From: Pseudoxanthomonas yeongjuensis
Lineage (GTDB): Bacteria; Pseudomonadota; Gammaproteobacteria; Xanthomonadales; Xanthomonadaceae
Direction of reading: 5' to 3'
Length of the DNA: 64,000 nt
Assembly: GCF_010093345.1 (NCBI RefSeq)
Contig: NZ_PDWT01000001.1
Coordinates: forward strand, 744,001-808,000
Shown in pieces: positions 1 to 13,394 of the stretch. The translations under genes and the position numbers were made by a program. The notes beneath the pieces are model-generated. The model ran no database searches. It saw only the letters and a list, made by a program, of their open reading frames with translations, and was not told where the DNA came from. The stretch's first letter is position 1; each line of letters starts with the position of its first letter.

Positions 1-1159
<1,159 letters not shown>

Positions 1160-1232
1160 CTGTCCTACCTGCCTGTCGCCTGGGCTGTTTCCATCCCGAA
1201 TGGGTATCGGAACCGTACCGGGCGAGTCGCGG

Positions 1233-2816
1233 TCATTCCCACTCGATCGTTGCCGGCGGCTTGCCGCTTATGTCATATACGACACGAGAAATACCACGCA
1301 ACTCATTGATAATACGGTTAGATACTGTGCCAAGAAAGTCGTAGGGCAGGTGCGCCCAGTGCGCGGTCATGAAGTCGATGGTTTCGACCGCACGCAACGC
1401 GATCACCCATTCGTAGGCGCGCGCGTCGCCGACCACGCCGACCGATTTCACCGGCAGGAACACGGCGAAGGCCTGGCTGGTCTTGTCGTACAGGTCCGCC
1501 TTGCGCAGCTCCTCGATGAAGATCGCGTCGGCCTGGGCCAGCAGCTCGGCGTATTCGCGCTTCACCTCGCCGAGGATACGCACGCCCAGCCCCGGGCCCG
1601 GGAACGGGTGGCGGTAGACCATCGCCCGCGGCAGGCCGAGTTCGACGCCCAGGCGCCGCACCTCGTCCTTGAACAGTTCGCGCAATGGTTCGACCAAACC
1701 CATCTTCATGTGTTCGGGCAGGCCACCTACGTTGTGGTGGCTCTTGATCACGTGGGCCTTGCCGGTCTTGCTGCCGGCGGACTCGATCACGTCCGGATAG
1801 ATCGTGCCCTGCGCCAGCCACTTGGCGTTGGCCAGCTTGTTCGATTCCTCGTCGAAGATGTCGACGAACAGGTTGCCGATGATCTTGCGCTTGGCCTCCG
1901 GATCGGCCACGCCTTCCAGCGCCTTGAAATAACGGTCGGCGGCGTTGACCCGGACGACCTTGATGCCCATGCCGCCTTTATCGGCTTCGCTGGCGAACAT
2001 CGCCATCACCTGGTCGCCCTCGTTCCAGCGCAGCAAACCCGTGTCGACGAAGACGCAGGTCAGCTTGTCGCCGATGGCCTTGTGCAGCAGCGCAGCGACG
2101 ACCGATGAATCGACACCGCCCGACAGACCCAGGATGACTTCATCCGAACCGACCTGTTCGCGTACGCGCGCGATCTGGTCGTCGATGATGTTGGCCGCCG
2201 TCCACAAGGTCTTGCAGCCGCAGATATCGATCACGAAACGGCGCAACAACGCTTCGCCCTGGCGGGTGTGGGTGACTTCCGGATGGAACTGCACGCCGTA
2301 CCAGCGCTTGTCCTCGTTGGACATCGCAGCGACCGGGATGCGGTCGGTGACGGCGGTGACGGTGAAGCCGGGAGGAGCTTCCGCCACGTGGTCGCCGTGG
2401 CTCATCCATACATCGAGGCGCGGCGGCGTACTGGCGTGGTCGTTGAGGCCGGCGAACAACGCATCCGCTGCGACGACTTCCACTTCGGCATGGCCGAACT
2501 CGCGCGCGTCCGCGGCTTCGGTGGCGCCGCCCAGCTGCGCCGCCATCGTCTGCATGCCGTAGCAGATGCCCAGGATCGGCAGACCGGAATCGAAGACCTG
2601 TTGCGGCGCGGCCGGCGCACCGGCTTCGGTGGTGGATTCGGGGCCACCCGACAGGATGATTCCCTTCGCCCCGTAGGCCGCGATCTCGGACGGGTCGTGG
2701 TCCCAGGCCCAGATCTCGCAATACACCCCGATCTCGCGGATGCGACGCGCGATAAGCTGCGTGTACTGCGCGCCGAAATCGAGGATGAGGATCTTGTCGG
2801 TGTGGATGTTGGTCAT
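1233..2816 (-). CDS. guaA: GMP synthase (glutamine-hydrolysing)
   Basis: This 527-residue protein is the usual GuaA length. The N-terminal class I glutamine amidotransferase shows the nucleophile Cys at about residue 85 in ILGICYGMQ and the His/Glu pair in QFHPEVTH near residue 177. The ATP pyrophosphatase domain has the PP-loop [11 protein letters not shown] near residue 230. The C-terminal dimerisation domain ends in the conserved PPATIEWE. It converts XMP to GMP using glutamine and ATP. It follows guaB on the same strand after 125 bp, and that gap holds heptad-like repeats rather than a clear promoter. This is the common guaB-guaA order, probably cotranscribed. Confidence 0.97.
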   Translation of the reverse strand: MTNIHTDKILILDFGAQYTQLIARRIREIGVYCEIWAWDHDPSEIAAYGAKGIILSGGPESTTEAGAPAAPQQVFDSGLPILGICYGMQTMAAQLGGATEAADAREFGHAEVEVVAADALFAGLNDHASTPPRLDVWMSHGDHVAEAPPGFTVTAVTDRIPVAAMSNEDKRWYGVQFHPEVTHTRQGEALLRRFVIDICGCKTLWTAANIIDDQIARVREQVGSDEVILGLSGGVDSSVVAALLHKAIGDKLTCVFVDTGLLRWNEGDQVMAMFASEADKGGMGIKVVRVNAADRYFKALEGVADPEAKRKIIGNLFVDIFDEESNKLANAKWLAQGTIYPDVIESAGSKTGKAHVIKSHHNVGGLPEHMKMGLVEPLRELFKDEVRRLGVELGLPRAMVYRHPFPGPGLGVRILGEVKREYAELLAQADAIFIEELRKADLYDKTSQAFAVFLPVKSVGVVGDARAYEWVIALRAVETIDFMTAHWAHLPYDFLGTVSNRIINELRGISRVVYDISGKPPATIEWE

Positions 2817-2820
2817 GGGG

Positions 2821-2938
2821 CTGGAAACGAGTGGATGGAACTAGGAACGAGTGGGGAGGAACGAGTAAAAGCGGGAGGCGGATACACAAAGAGGAACCCG
2901 GACACTCGTTCCTCGTTCCTCTTCACTCGTTCCTCAAG
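2821..2938. repeat. scrambled heptanucleotide repeat cluster between guaB and guaA
   Basis: The gap contains GAACGAG-type heptamers on the left (three copies, near 2825, 2842 and 2857) and the complementary CTCGTTC heptamer on the right (three copies, near 2912-2935). Most lie at 7- or 14-bp steps. The two halves form an imperfect inverted repeat around a unique centre. The unit resembles the CGTTTCT/CACTCCT array at 48416-48492. It sits inside the presumed guaBA transcript and could fold as a hairpin between the two genes. Confidence 0.6.
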
Positions 2939-2941
2939 CTC

Positions 2942-4434
<1,493 letters not shown>

Positions 4435-4468
4435 CGACGAATCGGAACCCGGGCGCTCGGCTTTTTTT

Positions 4469-4541
4469 GTAGGAGCGGGCCTTGCCCGCGATGCTTTTGG
4501 GAACATTGCTGAAAAGCATCGCGGGCAAGGCCCGCTCCTAC
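4469..4541. repeat. GTAG-headed REP palindrome pair, class GTAGGAGCGGGCC
   Basis: Two perfect 30-bp inverted arms (4469-4498 and 4512-4541) are separated by 13 bp. Each arm begins GTAGGAGCGGGCCTTGCCCG and ends in GATGCTTTT. Each arm also contains its own small palindrome (GGGC..GCCC). This is the REP/SMAG organisation: a GTAG head plus a hairpin, in a head-to-head pair. The right arm overlaps the folD stop codon (complement of 4538-4540 is TAG). A diverged relative is at 10660-10744. Confidence 0.85.
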
Positions 4542-5401
4542 GGCAGGGCCGCTTCGGCCGCTTCCAGGGTGTTCTGCATCAAGGTGGCGACCGTCATCGG
4601 CCCTACCCCGCCCGGTACCGGGGTGATCCAGCTGGCTCGCTGCGCCGCCGCCTCGAAACCCACGTCGCCGACCAGGCTGCCGTCCTCCAGCCGGTTGATG
4701 CCCACGTCGATCACCACCGACCCCGGCTTGACCCATTCGCCCGGGATCAACCCCGGCCGGCCGGCAGCGACGACCAGGATGTCGGCATCGCGCACGCGTG
4801 CCTCGAGGACCGCCGCGGGGGTGAACTTGTGGCAGCTGGTGACCGTACAGCCGGCGATCAGCATCTCCAGCGCCATCGGCCGGCCCACGTGGTTGCTGAC
4901 CCCGACGATGGTCGCGTTCTGCCCGCGGACCGGCTTGTCGGTGTAGCCCAGCAGGGTGGTGATGCCGCGCGGGGTGCACGGACGCAGGCCGAACTCGCGC
5001 AGGGCCAGGTGGCCGACGTTTTCCGGATGGAAGCCGTCCACGTCCTTGCGCGGGTCTATGCGGTGGATCAGGCGGCTGGCATCGGGGATTCCTGGCAGCG
5101 GCAGCTGCACGAGGATGCCATGGACCTTCGGGTCGGCATTGAGCTTGTCGATCAGTGCCAGCAGCTCGTTTTCCGAGGTGCCGGCAGGCAGGTCGTGGTC
5201 GAAAGCCTCGATCCCGACCTTCTCCGCCGCACGACGCTTGTTGCGCACGTAGACGGTGGAGGCAGGATCGCCGCCCACCAGCACCACCGCCAACCCGGGG
5301 CGCGACAGCCCCGCGGCGACCCGCGCGTCGACCTTGGTTTTCAGCTCGTCGAGCAGGTCTTCGGCGATACGGCGACCATCGAGGATGCGGGCAGTCATCA
5401 T
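4538..5401 (-). CDS. folD: bifunctional methylenetetrahydrofolate dehydrogenase/methenyltetrahydrofolate cyclohydrolase
   Basis: This 287-residue FolD is of normal size. The active-site helix is [16 protein letters not shown] with the cyclohydrolase Lys (Y-x3-K), followed by [12 protein letters not shown] and the Rossmann nucleotide site [12 protein letters not shown]. The C-terminal signature is [19 protein letters not shown]. It interconverts methylene-, methenyl- and formyl-THF for purine and thymidylate synthesis. The stop codon lies within the REP palindrome at 4469-4541, so the element touches the last codon. The gene is monocistronic, divergent from the DUF1244 gene. Confidence 0.97.
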   Translation of the reverse strand: MMTARILDGRRIAEDLLDELKTKVDARVAAGLSRPGLAVVLVGGDPASTVYVRNKRRAAEKVGIEAFDHDLPAGTSENELLALIDKLNADPKVHGILVQLPLPGIPDASRLIHRIDPRKDVDGFHPENVGHLALREFGLRPCTPRGITTLLGYTDKPVRGQNATIVGVSNHVGRPMALEMLIAGCTVTSCHKFTPAAVLEARVRDADILVVAAGRPGLIPGEWVKPGSVVIDVGINRLEDGSLVGDVGFEAAAQRASWITPVPGGVGPMTVATLMQNTLEAAEAALP

Positions 5402-5483
5402 GGGCTTCAGGTGTAAAGTCTTGCGCGTATTCTCCCCGATTCCACCTGCCGGGTGTAGTTACCGCCTCGGCGCCACCTGATGC

Positions 5484-5548
5484 TGTGGGAGCGACGTCAG
5501 TCGCGATGCCTTCCCATTCCCTCTTCGCGACTTGCGTCGCTCCTACAA
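5484..5548. repeat. GTAG-headed REP palindrome, class GGAGCGACGTCAGTCGCG
   Basis: The left arm reads TGTGGGAGCGACGTCAGTCG and the right arm ends CGCGACTTGCGTCGCTCCTA, separated by about 17 bp. The arms are inverted but not identical. It lies in the divergent gap between folD and the DUF1244 gene, ending 15 bp before the latter's ATG, so it would be within or beside that gene's leader. Confidence 0.75.
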
Positions 5549-5562
5549 CCTCAACCACGACC

Positions 5563-5859
5563 ATGACCGACACCACCGAATTCGAAGCCGCCGCCTTCCG
5601 CCGCCTGCTGCGGCACCTCAACGTCGAACGCAGCGACGTGCAGAACATCGACCTGATGATCCTGGCCGGCTTCTGCCGCAACTGCCTGTCGGACTGGTAC
5701 CGGGAGGCGGCCGGGGCCGCAGGCCAACCGATCGGCAAGGATGAAGCCCGCGAACGGATCTATGGCATGCCTTTCGCCGAGTGGAAGGCGAAGCACCAGA
5801 AGGAAGCGACGCCGGATCAACTGGCGGCCTTCGCCGAAGCGCAGCGACGCCACGGCTAG
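5563..5859 (+). CDS. DUF1244 family protein
   Basis: This small soluble protein has 98 residues. I chose the ATG at 5563 because the sequence MTDTTEFEAAAFRRLLRHL begins there, whereas the longer upstream reading frame is GC-rich filler across the REP. It contains LMILAGFCRNCLSDWY, IGKDEARERIYGMPFAEWK and a final QLAAFAEAQRRHG. This pattern fits the DUF1244 family of proteobacterial proteins of unknown function, which keep the NCL-x-x-W motif. No catalytic assignment is possible. It is convergent with the Kef antiporter, with 12 bp between the stops. Confidence 0.8.
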   Translation: MTDTTEFEAAAFRRLLRHLNVERSDVQNIDLMILAGFCRNCLSDWYREAAGAAGQPIGKDEARERIYGMPFAEWKAKHQKEATPDQLAAFAEAQRRHG

Positions 5860-5871
5860 GCTGCCGGCACC

Positions 5872-7716
5872 CTACTCTTCCTCTTCCTCGCCGATGGCCT
5901 CGGCGGCCTCGTCGTTGAGCGGCCGGGCTTCGCGCTTGGGCTTGGTGAACGGGGTCGGCGTGGGCTTCGCTGGCGCTGGCTTGTTGCCATAGACCATCGA
6001 CGCGCCGGCCTGCAGGTTGCCGCTGGCCATCTCCAGTTCGAAGCGCTCCGCGTCGCGTCGGCGGATCTGCTCGGCAATGGCATCGGCATCTTCCTGCGGC
6101 ACGCCCACGCTCCTCAGCGCCGCCTTGCCGAATTCCACCGCCGACTCGAACGTCTCGCGGATCTGGAAGTCCACGCCCGCGCTGATCAGCGCCAGCGAGT
6201 GCTCGCGGTCGAACGAACGCACCAGCACCTGCGCCTGCGGGAACTCGTGCTTGACCAGTTCCACGATGCGGTTGGCCGCATCCTTGTCGTCGATGCAGAT
6301 GGCGATGGATTGCGCGTTCTGCGCGCCGCAGGCGCGCAATACATCCAGCCGGGTGCCGTCGCCGTAATAGATCTTGAAGCCGAACTCCTCCGCGCTGCGG
6401 ATCATCTCGATGTCGGTGTCGATGATGGTCACGTCCACGTCGCGGGCCAGCAAGGACTGGCTCATCACCTGCCCGAAGCGGCCGAAGCCGATGATCAGCA
6501 CGCTGCCGGTCAGGCCGTTGGCCTCTTCGATGCCTTCCAGCGAGGCCTGGGCCCTGGGCGTCAGGCGCTTGAGCACGATCACGAACAACGGGGTCAGGAC
6601 CATCGACAACACCACGATGGCGGTGAGGTTGGCGTTGACCGTGGCATCGATGATCCGTGCCGCCGCGGCGGCGGAGAAAAGCACGAAGGCGAACTCGCCG
6701 CCCTGGGCCATCAATACCGCCCGGTCCAGCGCTTCGGCATGCACGCTGTGCGTGATCCGGGCCACGACATAGATGCATAGCGCCTTCGCCGCCATCATCA
6801 CCAGTACACCGGACAGGATCAGCGGCCAGTTGCCCGCGACCACGGCCAGGTCCAGCGACATGCCCACGCTGAGGAAGAACAGGCCCAGCAGGATGCCGCG
6901 GAACGGCTCGATATCCGCTTCGATCTGGTGGCGGAAGGTCGATTCGGAGAGCAGTACACCGGCCAGGAACGCGCCCATGGCCATCGACAGCCCCCCGATC
7001 TGCATCAACAACGCAGCACCCAGCACCACCAGCAGCGCCGCGGCGGTCATCACTTCGCGCGCCTTGGCCGCGGCGAGGATGCGGAACAACGGATTGAGCA
7101 GCCAGATCCCCGCGACGATCAGTCCGGCCAACGCGGCGATGCCTATGCCGATGCTGACCCAGCGGGAACCTTCGGCGTGGTCCGGCACCACCGGCGACAT
7201 GAAGGCGATCATGGCCAGCAACGGCACGATCAGCAGGTCCTCGAACAGCAGGATCGAAACGATCTTCTGCCCCCGCGGCAAGGCGATGTCGCCGCGTTCG
7301 CCCAGCAGTTGCATGACGATCGCAGTGGAGGTCATCACGAAACCGGCCGCACCGACGAAAGAGACCGGCAGGCTGAATCCAAAGGCCAGTCCGACCCCCA
7401 TCAAGGCCGTGATGCACAAGACGATCTGCAGCGTGCCCAGGCCGAAGATCTGCCGGCGCAGGCTCCACAGGTGCGAGGGCTGCATTTCCATGCCGATCAC
7501 GAACAGGAACATCACCACGCCCAGCTCGGCCACGTGCAGGATGGATTGCGGATCGGAGAACCAGCCGAACCCGAACGGACCGATCAACAGGCCAGCGGCG
7601 AGATAGCCCAGCACCGAACCCAGGCCCAGGCGCCGGAAGATCGGAACGACGACCACGGCCGCGCCCAGCAGGGCGACGACCTTGACCAGGTCGGTGGAGA
7701 CGAGTTCGGCGGCCAA
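5872..7716 (-). CDS. KefB/KefC-type monovalent cation:proton antiporter with RCK domain
   Basis: This 614-residue CPA2 family protein has about twelve hydrophobic segments in residues 1-390, including VLGYLAAGLLIGPFG, VVMFLFVIGMEMQPSHLW and AQGGEFAFVLFSAAA. A cytosolic TrkA-N/RCK domain follows near residue 410 with the dinucleotide motif GSVLIIGFGRFGQ and acidic IIDTDIEMI. The tail ends in a run of Glu. By family it exchanges K+ or Na+ for H+ and is gated through the RCK domain. Whether it is glutathione-gated like E. coli KefC is not shown, and no KefF/KefG-like gene is adjacent. It is last in the minus-strand run, downstream of ltrA. Confidence 0.88.
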   Translation of the reverse strand: MAAELVSTDLVKVVALLGAAVVVVPIFRRLGLGSVLGYLAAGLLIGPFGFGWFSDPQSILHVAELGVVMFLFVIGMEMQPSHLWSLRRQIFGLGTLQIVLCITALMGVGLAFGFSLPVSFVGAAGFVMTSTAIVMQLLGERGDIALPRGQKIVSILLFEDLLIVPLLAMIAFMSPVVPDHAEGSRWVSIGIGIAALAGLIVAGIWLLNPLFRILAAAKAREVMTAAALLVVLGAALLMQIGGLSMAMGAFLAGVLLSESTFRHQIEADIEPFRGILLGLFFLSVGMSLDLAVVAGNWPLILSGVLVMMAAKALCIYVVARITHSVHAEALDRAVLMAQGGEFAFVLFSAAAAARIIDATVNANLTAIVVLSMVLTPLFVIVLKRLTPRAQASLEGIEEANGLTGSVLIIGFGRFGQVMSQSLLARDVDVTIIDTDIEMIRSAEEFGFKIYYGDGTRLDVLRACGAQNAQSIAICIDDKDAANRIVELVKHEFPQAQVLVRSFDREHSLALISAGVDFQIRETFESAVEFGKAALRSVGVPQEDADAIAEQIRRRDAERFELEMASGNLQAGASMVYGNKPAPAKPTPTPFTKPKREARPLNDEAAEAIGEEEEE

Positions 7717-7790
7717 ACGAAGGTCCTGCGGTTGCGGTCGCTACAGGTTAACCGCTGTCGCCGCGATTCCGGTTAACCGTCGGCCGGTAT

Positions 7791-8981
7791 TCACGGCACC
7801 GGGCGCGGCGGGCGGCGCAGGGCCAGGCTTTCCCAGGCCGCGACCAGGACCATCACGCTGGTGGTGGCAACGCCCAATTCCAAGGCGGAAAAATGCTGCC
7901 CGAAAGCGAATGGCGCGAGTACCGCCAGCAGCAGTAAGCCGACCAAATGCGACAACGGCGGCAGCTTGCGGTCGTTCGATGCCCACTTGAACAAGGCGTT
8001 GCCCAGCAGATACAGCGCGGGGCCGGCGAGGATGGTCGCGATGCCCATCGCCTCGGCGTGGCCCGGATGCACCAGCACGATCTCGTCGGCCACGGCGCAG
8101 ACGATGACTCCGGCGATGATCAGCAGATGCAGATAGGTGTAGGCCAGGCGCGCGATCCGTCCCGGGTCGCTGGACTGGCTGATGCGATGGCTGGCGCGTT
8201 CCGCCGAGGTATCGAAGTACATCCACCACATCGCGATGCTGCCGAGGAACGAGGCCAGGAAGGCGGCGATGGTGGTGGCGTTCCACGAAGATTCGGCGAA
8301 GGTGGCGCCGGTGACCAGGATCGATTCGCCCAGCGCGATGATCACGAACAGGCCACAACGCTCGGACAGGTGGCCGCCATCGATATCCCATTCCGCCGTG
8401 CTTGAACGCCCCAGCCCCGGCACCCAGAACGCCACCGAGGGCGATACATATTCCACGGCAATGGCCAGCATCCACAGGATCGTGCGCTGCGGGTCATCCT
8501 CGAACCCGCCCCAGATCCAGAGCACCGCCGATATCAGGAACCACGCCAGGATACGGATGAAATTGCGGAACTGGGCGCGACTTTCGTTGCGCAAGGCCCA
8601 CAGCATGAATAGCGTGCGGCCCACCTGCATGGCCGCGAAGACGCAGCCGAATACGACGCCCTTTTCGGCGAACGCCTCGGGTATCGAGGACGACAGCAAC
8701 AACCCGCCCAGCATCAACGCGAACAGCAGGACGCGCACCGGCATTTTCTCGGGATCCAGCCAGTTGGTGAACCACGAGGTGAAGATCCACAGCCACCACA
8801 CCGCCAGGAACAGCATCAGGGTCTGCAACGCGCCGAGCGGCGAGAGATGCGCCAGCAGCCCGTGCGAGAGCTGGGTGACCGCGAACACGAAGACCAGATC
8901 GAAGAACAGTTCGACCATCGACACCCGGCCGCTGTCGCGCTGGCCGCGCGTGCGTAGCAGCGAGCGGGAAACGGCGCTCAT
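7791..8981 (-). CDS. low temperature requirement protein A (LtrA) family membrane protein
   Basis: This 396-residue polytopic membrane protein has about ten to eleven hydrophobic helices. The family hallmark MVELFFDLVFVFAVTQLSH is at residues 22-40, followed by AVWWLWIFTSWFTNWLDPE and ERCGLFVIIALGESILVTG. LtrA was named from Listeria growth at low temperature, but its biochemical role is unknown. It lies 49 bp downstream of a small two-helix membrane protein and 74 bp upstream of the Kef antiporter gene, all on the minus strand. Confidence 0.88.
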   Translation of the reverse strand: MSAVSRSLLRTRGQRDSGRVSMVELFFDLVFVFAVTQLSHGLLAHLSPLGALQTLMLFLAVWWLWIFTSWFTNWLDPEKMPVRVLLFALMLGGLLLSSSIPEAFAEKGVVFGCVFAAMQVGRTLFMLWALRNESRAQFRNFIRILAWFLISAVLWIWGGFEDDPQRTILWMLAIAVEYVSPSVAFWVPGLGRSSTAEWDIDGGHLSERCGLFVIIALGESILVTGATFAESSWNATTIAAFLASFLGSIAMWWMYFDTSAERASHRISQSSDPGRIARLAYTYLHLLIIAGVIVCAVADEIVLVHPGHAEAMGIATILAGPALYLLGNALFKWASNDRKLPPLSHLVGLLLLAVLAPFAFGQHFSALELGVATTSVMVLVAAWESLALRRPPRPVP

Positions 8982-9030
8982 CGATCACCAACCGATGTCC
9001 TGGACGCTGCCCGGATCCGCGCCACGCGCA

Positions 9031-9276
9031 TCAGCCGCGCCTCCGCGTCAGCACCCAGGCGGCGATCACCGGCACTGCGAAGATCGCCACCTGGATCGGC
9101 AATTCCTCCTGCAGCGAATAACCATGCGACATCCCGGCGTACAGGTTCCATGACGTCACCAGCAGCCATGCGCCGGTGAAAAGCCAGGCCGTGCCGACGC
9201 GCCCGGCGGGCTTGCTCAGCCACATCGCCAACCCCGCCAGGGCCAGTCCGATCAGGATAAGGACGATCGTGCGCAT
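9031..9276 (-). CDS. small integral membrane protein, unrecognised
   Basis: This 81-residue protein begins MRTIVLILIGLALAGLAMWL. The ATG at 9276 is preceded by a good ribosome site (GGGAGAAG) and is preferred over longer in-frame starts. Three hydrophobic stretches are visible (residues 3-20, 28-43 and 61-76), separated by SKPAGRVG and a polar AGMSHGYSLQEELP loop, and the end is TRRRG. The loop between segments two and three suggests a periplasmic hairpin. I do not recognise the family. It sits between moeB and ltrA on the same strand. Confidence 0.7.
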   Translation of the reverse strand: MRTIVLILIGLALAGLAMWLSKPAGRVGTAWLFTGAWLLVTSWNLYAGMSHGYSLQEELPIQVAIFAVPVIAAWVLTRRRG

Positions 9277-9403
9277 GCTTCTTCTCCCAGGTTTCCAGCG
9301 CCAGCCAGCTACCCTCGCCAACCCATGGATTGGCTGGCGGCGGGCACGACCCCGCAAGCAACGATACCGGGAAATACGCCCGTATCGATGCGTGGCGCCC
9401 AGA

Positions 9404-10546
9404 TTATTCCGGCCGGTTCCCGCAGAACTGCTGGTAGTCGATATACCCGGGGAACGCCCTGCCCTCGGCGCAGACCACGCAATCCGGATCCGGGCGCAGA
9501 CGCAGCTCCCGGAAGCGCATCGCCAGCGCGTCGAAATGCAGCAGGCGGCCACGCAAAGGCTCGCCGATGCCCAACAGCAACTTGATCGCCTCGTTGGCCT
9601 GGAGCAGGCCGATCACGCCCGGCAATACGCCCAGCACTCCCGCCTCCGAACAATTGGGGGCGAATTCGGGCGCCGGCGGTTCCGGGAACAGGCAGCGATA
9701 GCATGGCGCCTGTCCGCGATGGCGGCCGGCGTCGAACACGCTCACCTGTCCTTCGAAGCGCTGCACCGCGCCGTACACCAGCGGTATCCCCAGCTTCACG
9801 CAGGCATCGTTGAGCAGGTAGCGCACCGGGAAGTTGTCTGCGCCGTCGAGCACCAGGTCCACGCCGTCGAGCAGGCGTTCGATGTTGGCGGAGGTCACGC
9901 GTTCGGCGACCGCCTCGATGTCCGTACGCGGATTCAACGCCGACAGCGTGGCCTGGGCCGAAGCCACCTTGGGTTCGCCGATGCGCGCGTCGGTGTGCAG
10001 GATCTGCCGCTGCAGGTTGCTGCGGTCGACCACGTCGTCGTCGGCGATGCGCAACCGCCCTACCCCGGCCGCGGCCAGGTAGAACGCCGCCGGCGAGCCC
10101 AGCCCGCCGGCGCCGATCACCAGCACCCGCGAAGCCTGCAGCTTGAGCTGTCCGGCTTCGCCCACCTCGGGCAGCAGCAGATGGCGCGAATAGCGTTCGT
10201 TGAAATCCTGTCGGTCGGCGTCCAGTTCGGGCCTGACCACCGGCAGCTCTTCGGCGATCCAGCGCGTAGTGCCGCCGGCGACCGAGGCCAGATTCGCATA
10301 TCCCGCCGCCTGCAAGGCCAGTGCGGCCTGCATCGAGCGGGCGCCGCCCTGGCAGATCAGCAGCAGTTCGGCGCCGCGATCCGGCAGGTAGACGCCGGGA
10401 TCGGCTTCCAGCGTCGCCCGGGCGATGCCGAGCGCGCCTTCGGCCAGGCCATTGGCGCGTTCATGGGCTTCGCGCACGTCGACCAGCACCGCGCCGCGCA
10501 ACTGCCGCTCGCGTGCCTGTCGGGGAGTGATTTCATCGATTGCCAT
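9404..10546 (-). CDS. moeB: rhodanese-MoeB fusion: molybdopterin-synthase (or ThiS/sulfur-carrier) adenylyltransferase
   Basis: This 380-residue protein starts at the ATG at 10546 (MAIDEITPRQARERQLRG). Residues 1-105 form a rhodanese domain with an intact catalytic loop LLICQGGARSMQAA. Residues from about 120 are a ThiF/MoeB/E1-like domain with ERYSRHLLLPEVGEAGQ, VLVIGAGGLGSPAAFYLAAA, Arg finger DRSNLQRQILH and zinc ligands in CYRCLFP and DCVVCAEG. It should adenylate the C-terminal Gly-Gly of MoaD or a similar sulfur carrier, and the rhodanese could hand over sulfur. In eukaryotic MOCS3 and many bacterial homologues the rhodanese is C-terminal, whereas here it leads. moeA is immediately upstream, supporting molybdenum cofactor work. 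Confidence 0.87.
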   Translation of the reverse strand: MAIDEITPRQARERQLRGAVLVDVREAHERANGLAEGALGIARATLEADPGVYLPDRGAELLLICQGGARSMQAALALQAAGYANLASVAGGTTRWIAEELPVVRPELDADRQDFNERYSRHLLLPEVGEAGQLKLQASRVLVIGAGGLGSPAAFYLAAAGVGRLRIADDDVVDRSNLQRQILHTDARIGEPKVASAQATLSALNPRTDIEAVAERVTSANIERLLDGVDLVLDGADNFPVRYLLNDACVKLGIPLVYGAVQRFEGQVSVFDAGRHRGQAPCYRCLFPEPPAPEFAPNCSEAGVLGVLPGVIGLLQANEAIKLLLGIGEPLRGRLLHFDALAMRFRELRLRPDPDCVVCAEGRAFPGYIDYQQFCGNRPE

Positions 10547-10659
10547 GCGTTGATTATCCACCACCATGGCCGCATCGGTTCGGCGATGAGCAGGGTTGCC
10601 TCGCGGACAAGCCGTTGGAGCGCTCCTACAGGTGAATTTCCGACGGCTCGGCATACTGG

Positions 10660-10744
10660 TAGGTGCGGGCCTTGCCCGCGATGCTCTTCGTCCAGCCGGC
10701 GGCAATTCCAATAAAAGGCATCGCGCCCAAGGGGCGCTTCTACA
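10660..10744. repeat. diverged GTAG REP pair between moeA and moeB
   Basis: The left arm GTAGGTGCGGGCCTTGCCCG with GATGCTCTT closely matches the 4469 element. The right arm, roughly AAAAGGCATCGCGCCCAAGG followed by GGCGCTTCTAC, is inverted but has several changes, so the arms no longer pair perfectly. A further lone GGAGCGCTCCTACA fragment is at 10616-10630. The element lies between moeA and moeB on their common strand. Confidence 0.65.
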
Positions 10745-10748
10745 AGGA

Positions 10749-11966
10749 TCAATAGGTGATTATTTCCACGATGTCGTCCGCTGCGTACTCGCGCGATCCT
10801 TCGACCAGAACGATCAAGGCATCGCTTTCGGCGGCACCACGCAGGCGGTGCGAGGCATCGGCTGGATTGGGCAGGACCCGCAGCACGGCGTCCTCGCCGT
10901 ATTCCAGGCGGCCGCGCAGGAACTCCAGGCGCTCGTGCGGCTTGCTCCACCAGGTCGTCAGCTTTGCGAAACGGCGCGCACGCGGCTCGGCCCTGCCCTG
11001 CAAACCATCCAGCAGCCCGCGTCCAAGGGTCAGGAAGGTGGACAGCACCGACACCGGGTTGCCCGGCAGTCCCAGGAACAGCGCCCGGTCCATCTCGCCG
11101 AACAGCACCGGCATGCCGGGCTTCACCTTCACTTTCCAGAAATGGATCGCGCCCTGCTCCGCCAGCAACGTCGGTAGATAGTCCTTTTCGCCAGCGGAAA
11201 CGCCGCCGCAGGTGATGACCACGTCGAAGGCGGAAGCCGCGTCGCGCAACGCGGTTTCGATCCGCGCCGGATCGTCGGGCAAGGTCGGCCAGGCCACGGG
11301 TTCGAGCCCTTCGGCTCGCAGCAGGCCCATCAGCAGTTCGCGGTTGCTGTTGTAGATCTGCCCAGGTGCGAGTGCGAGGCCGGGTTCCACCAACTCGTCG
11401 CCGGTAGTGAACACCGCCACGGTCGGACGCCGCGACACCGCGAGTTCGGCCACGCCCAGCACCGCGGCGAGACTGATACGTGCTGGCGAAAGTACAGAGC
11501 CCGCTTGCAGCACTTCATCGCCAACCTGCACGTCCTCACCCGCGCGACGGATATCGGCTCCGACTTTGACTCCACCGACAACCGTGAGCCAGCCCTCATG
11601 CTCGCGGAAGTTTTCCTTGATGACCACGGTGTCCGCATTCCGCGGGATCGGCGCACCGGTGGTGATGCGCACGCATTCGCCGGGTCGCACGATCAGGTCC
11701 AGCGCAGGCCCGGCGAACTGCGCACCGGCGATGCGCAGCGAAACATCGCCCGCAGGATCGAGGTCCGCGTGGCGCAAGGCGAATCCGTCCATGCGGCTGT
11801 TGTCGAACGCGGGCGATGCGATCGACGCGATGACGTCCTGCGCCAATACCCGCCCATCCGCTCGCTTGATCGCGATCCGTTCGCTCTCCAGCCGTCGTTG
11901 TCCGGCGATCTCGCGCACGATGGACAGCGCTGTTTCGTAACTGATGCGTGTCGGGAAACCGCTCAT
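10749..11966 (-). CDS. moeA: molybdopterin molybdotransferase MoeA
   Basis: This 405-residue MoeA, of normal length, inserts molybdate into adenylated molybdopterin. Visible motifs are SPAFDNSRMDGFALR, VRITTGAPIPRNADTVV, VAVFTTGDELVEPG with QIYNSN, the MPT-binding signature VVITCGGVSAGEKDY, and FLGLPGNPVSVLSTF. It is followed on the same strand by the rhodanese-MoeB gene after a 202-bp gap holding a REP, and it lies 27 bp downstream of der. Confidence 0.95.
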   Translation of the reverse strand: MSGFPTRISYETALSIVREIAGQRRLESERIAIKRADGRVLAQDVIASIASPAFDNSRMDGFALRHADLDPAGDVSLRIAGAQFAGPALDLIVRPGECVRITTGAPIPRNADTVVIKENFREHEGWLTVVGGVKVGADIRRAGEDVQVGDEVLQAGSVLSPARISLAAVLGVAELAVSRRPTVAVFTTGDELVEPGLALAPGQIYNSNRELLMGLLRAEGLEPVAWPTLPDDPARIETALRDAASAFDVVITCGGVSAGEKDYLPTLLAEQGAIHFWKVKVKPGMPVLFGEMDRALFLGLPGNPVSVLSTFLTLGRGLLDGLQGRAEPRARRFAKLTTWWSKPHERLEFLRGRLEYGEDAVLRVLPNPADASHRLRGAAESDALIVLVEGSREYAADDIVEIITY

Positions 11967-11993
11967 CGGCTGGCGACGGACAGACGGAGCGAC

Positions 11994-13394
<1,401 letters not shown>

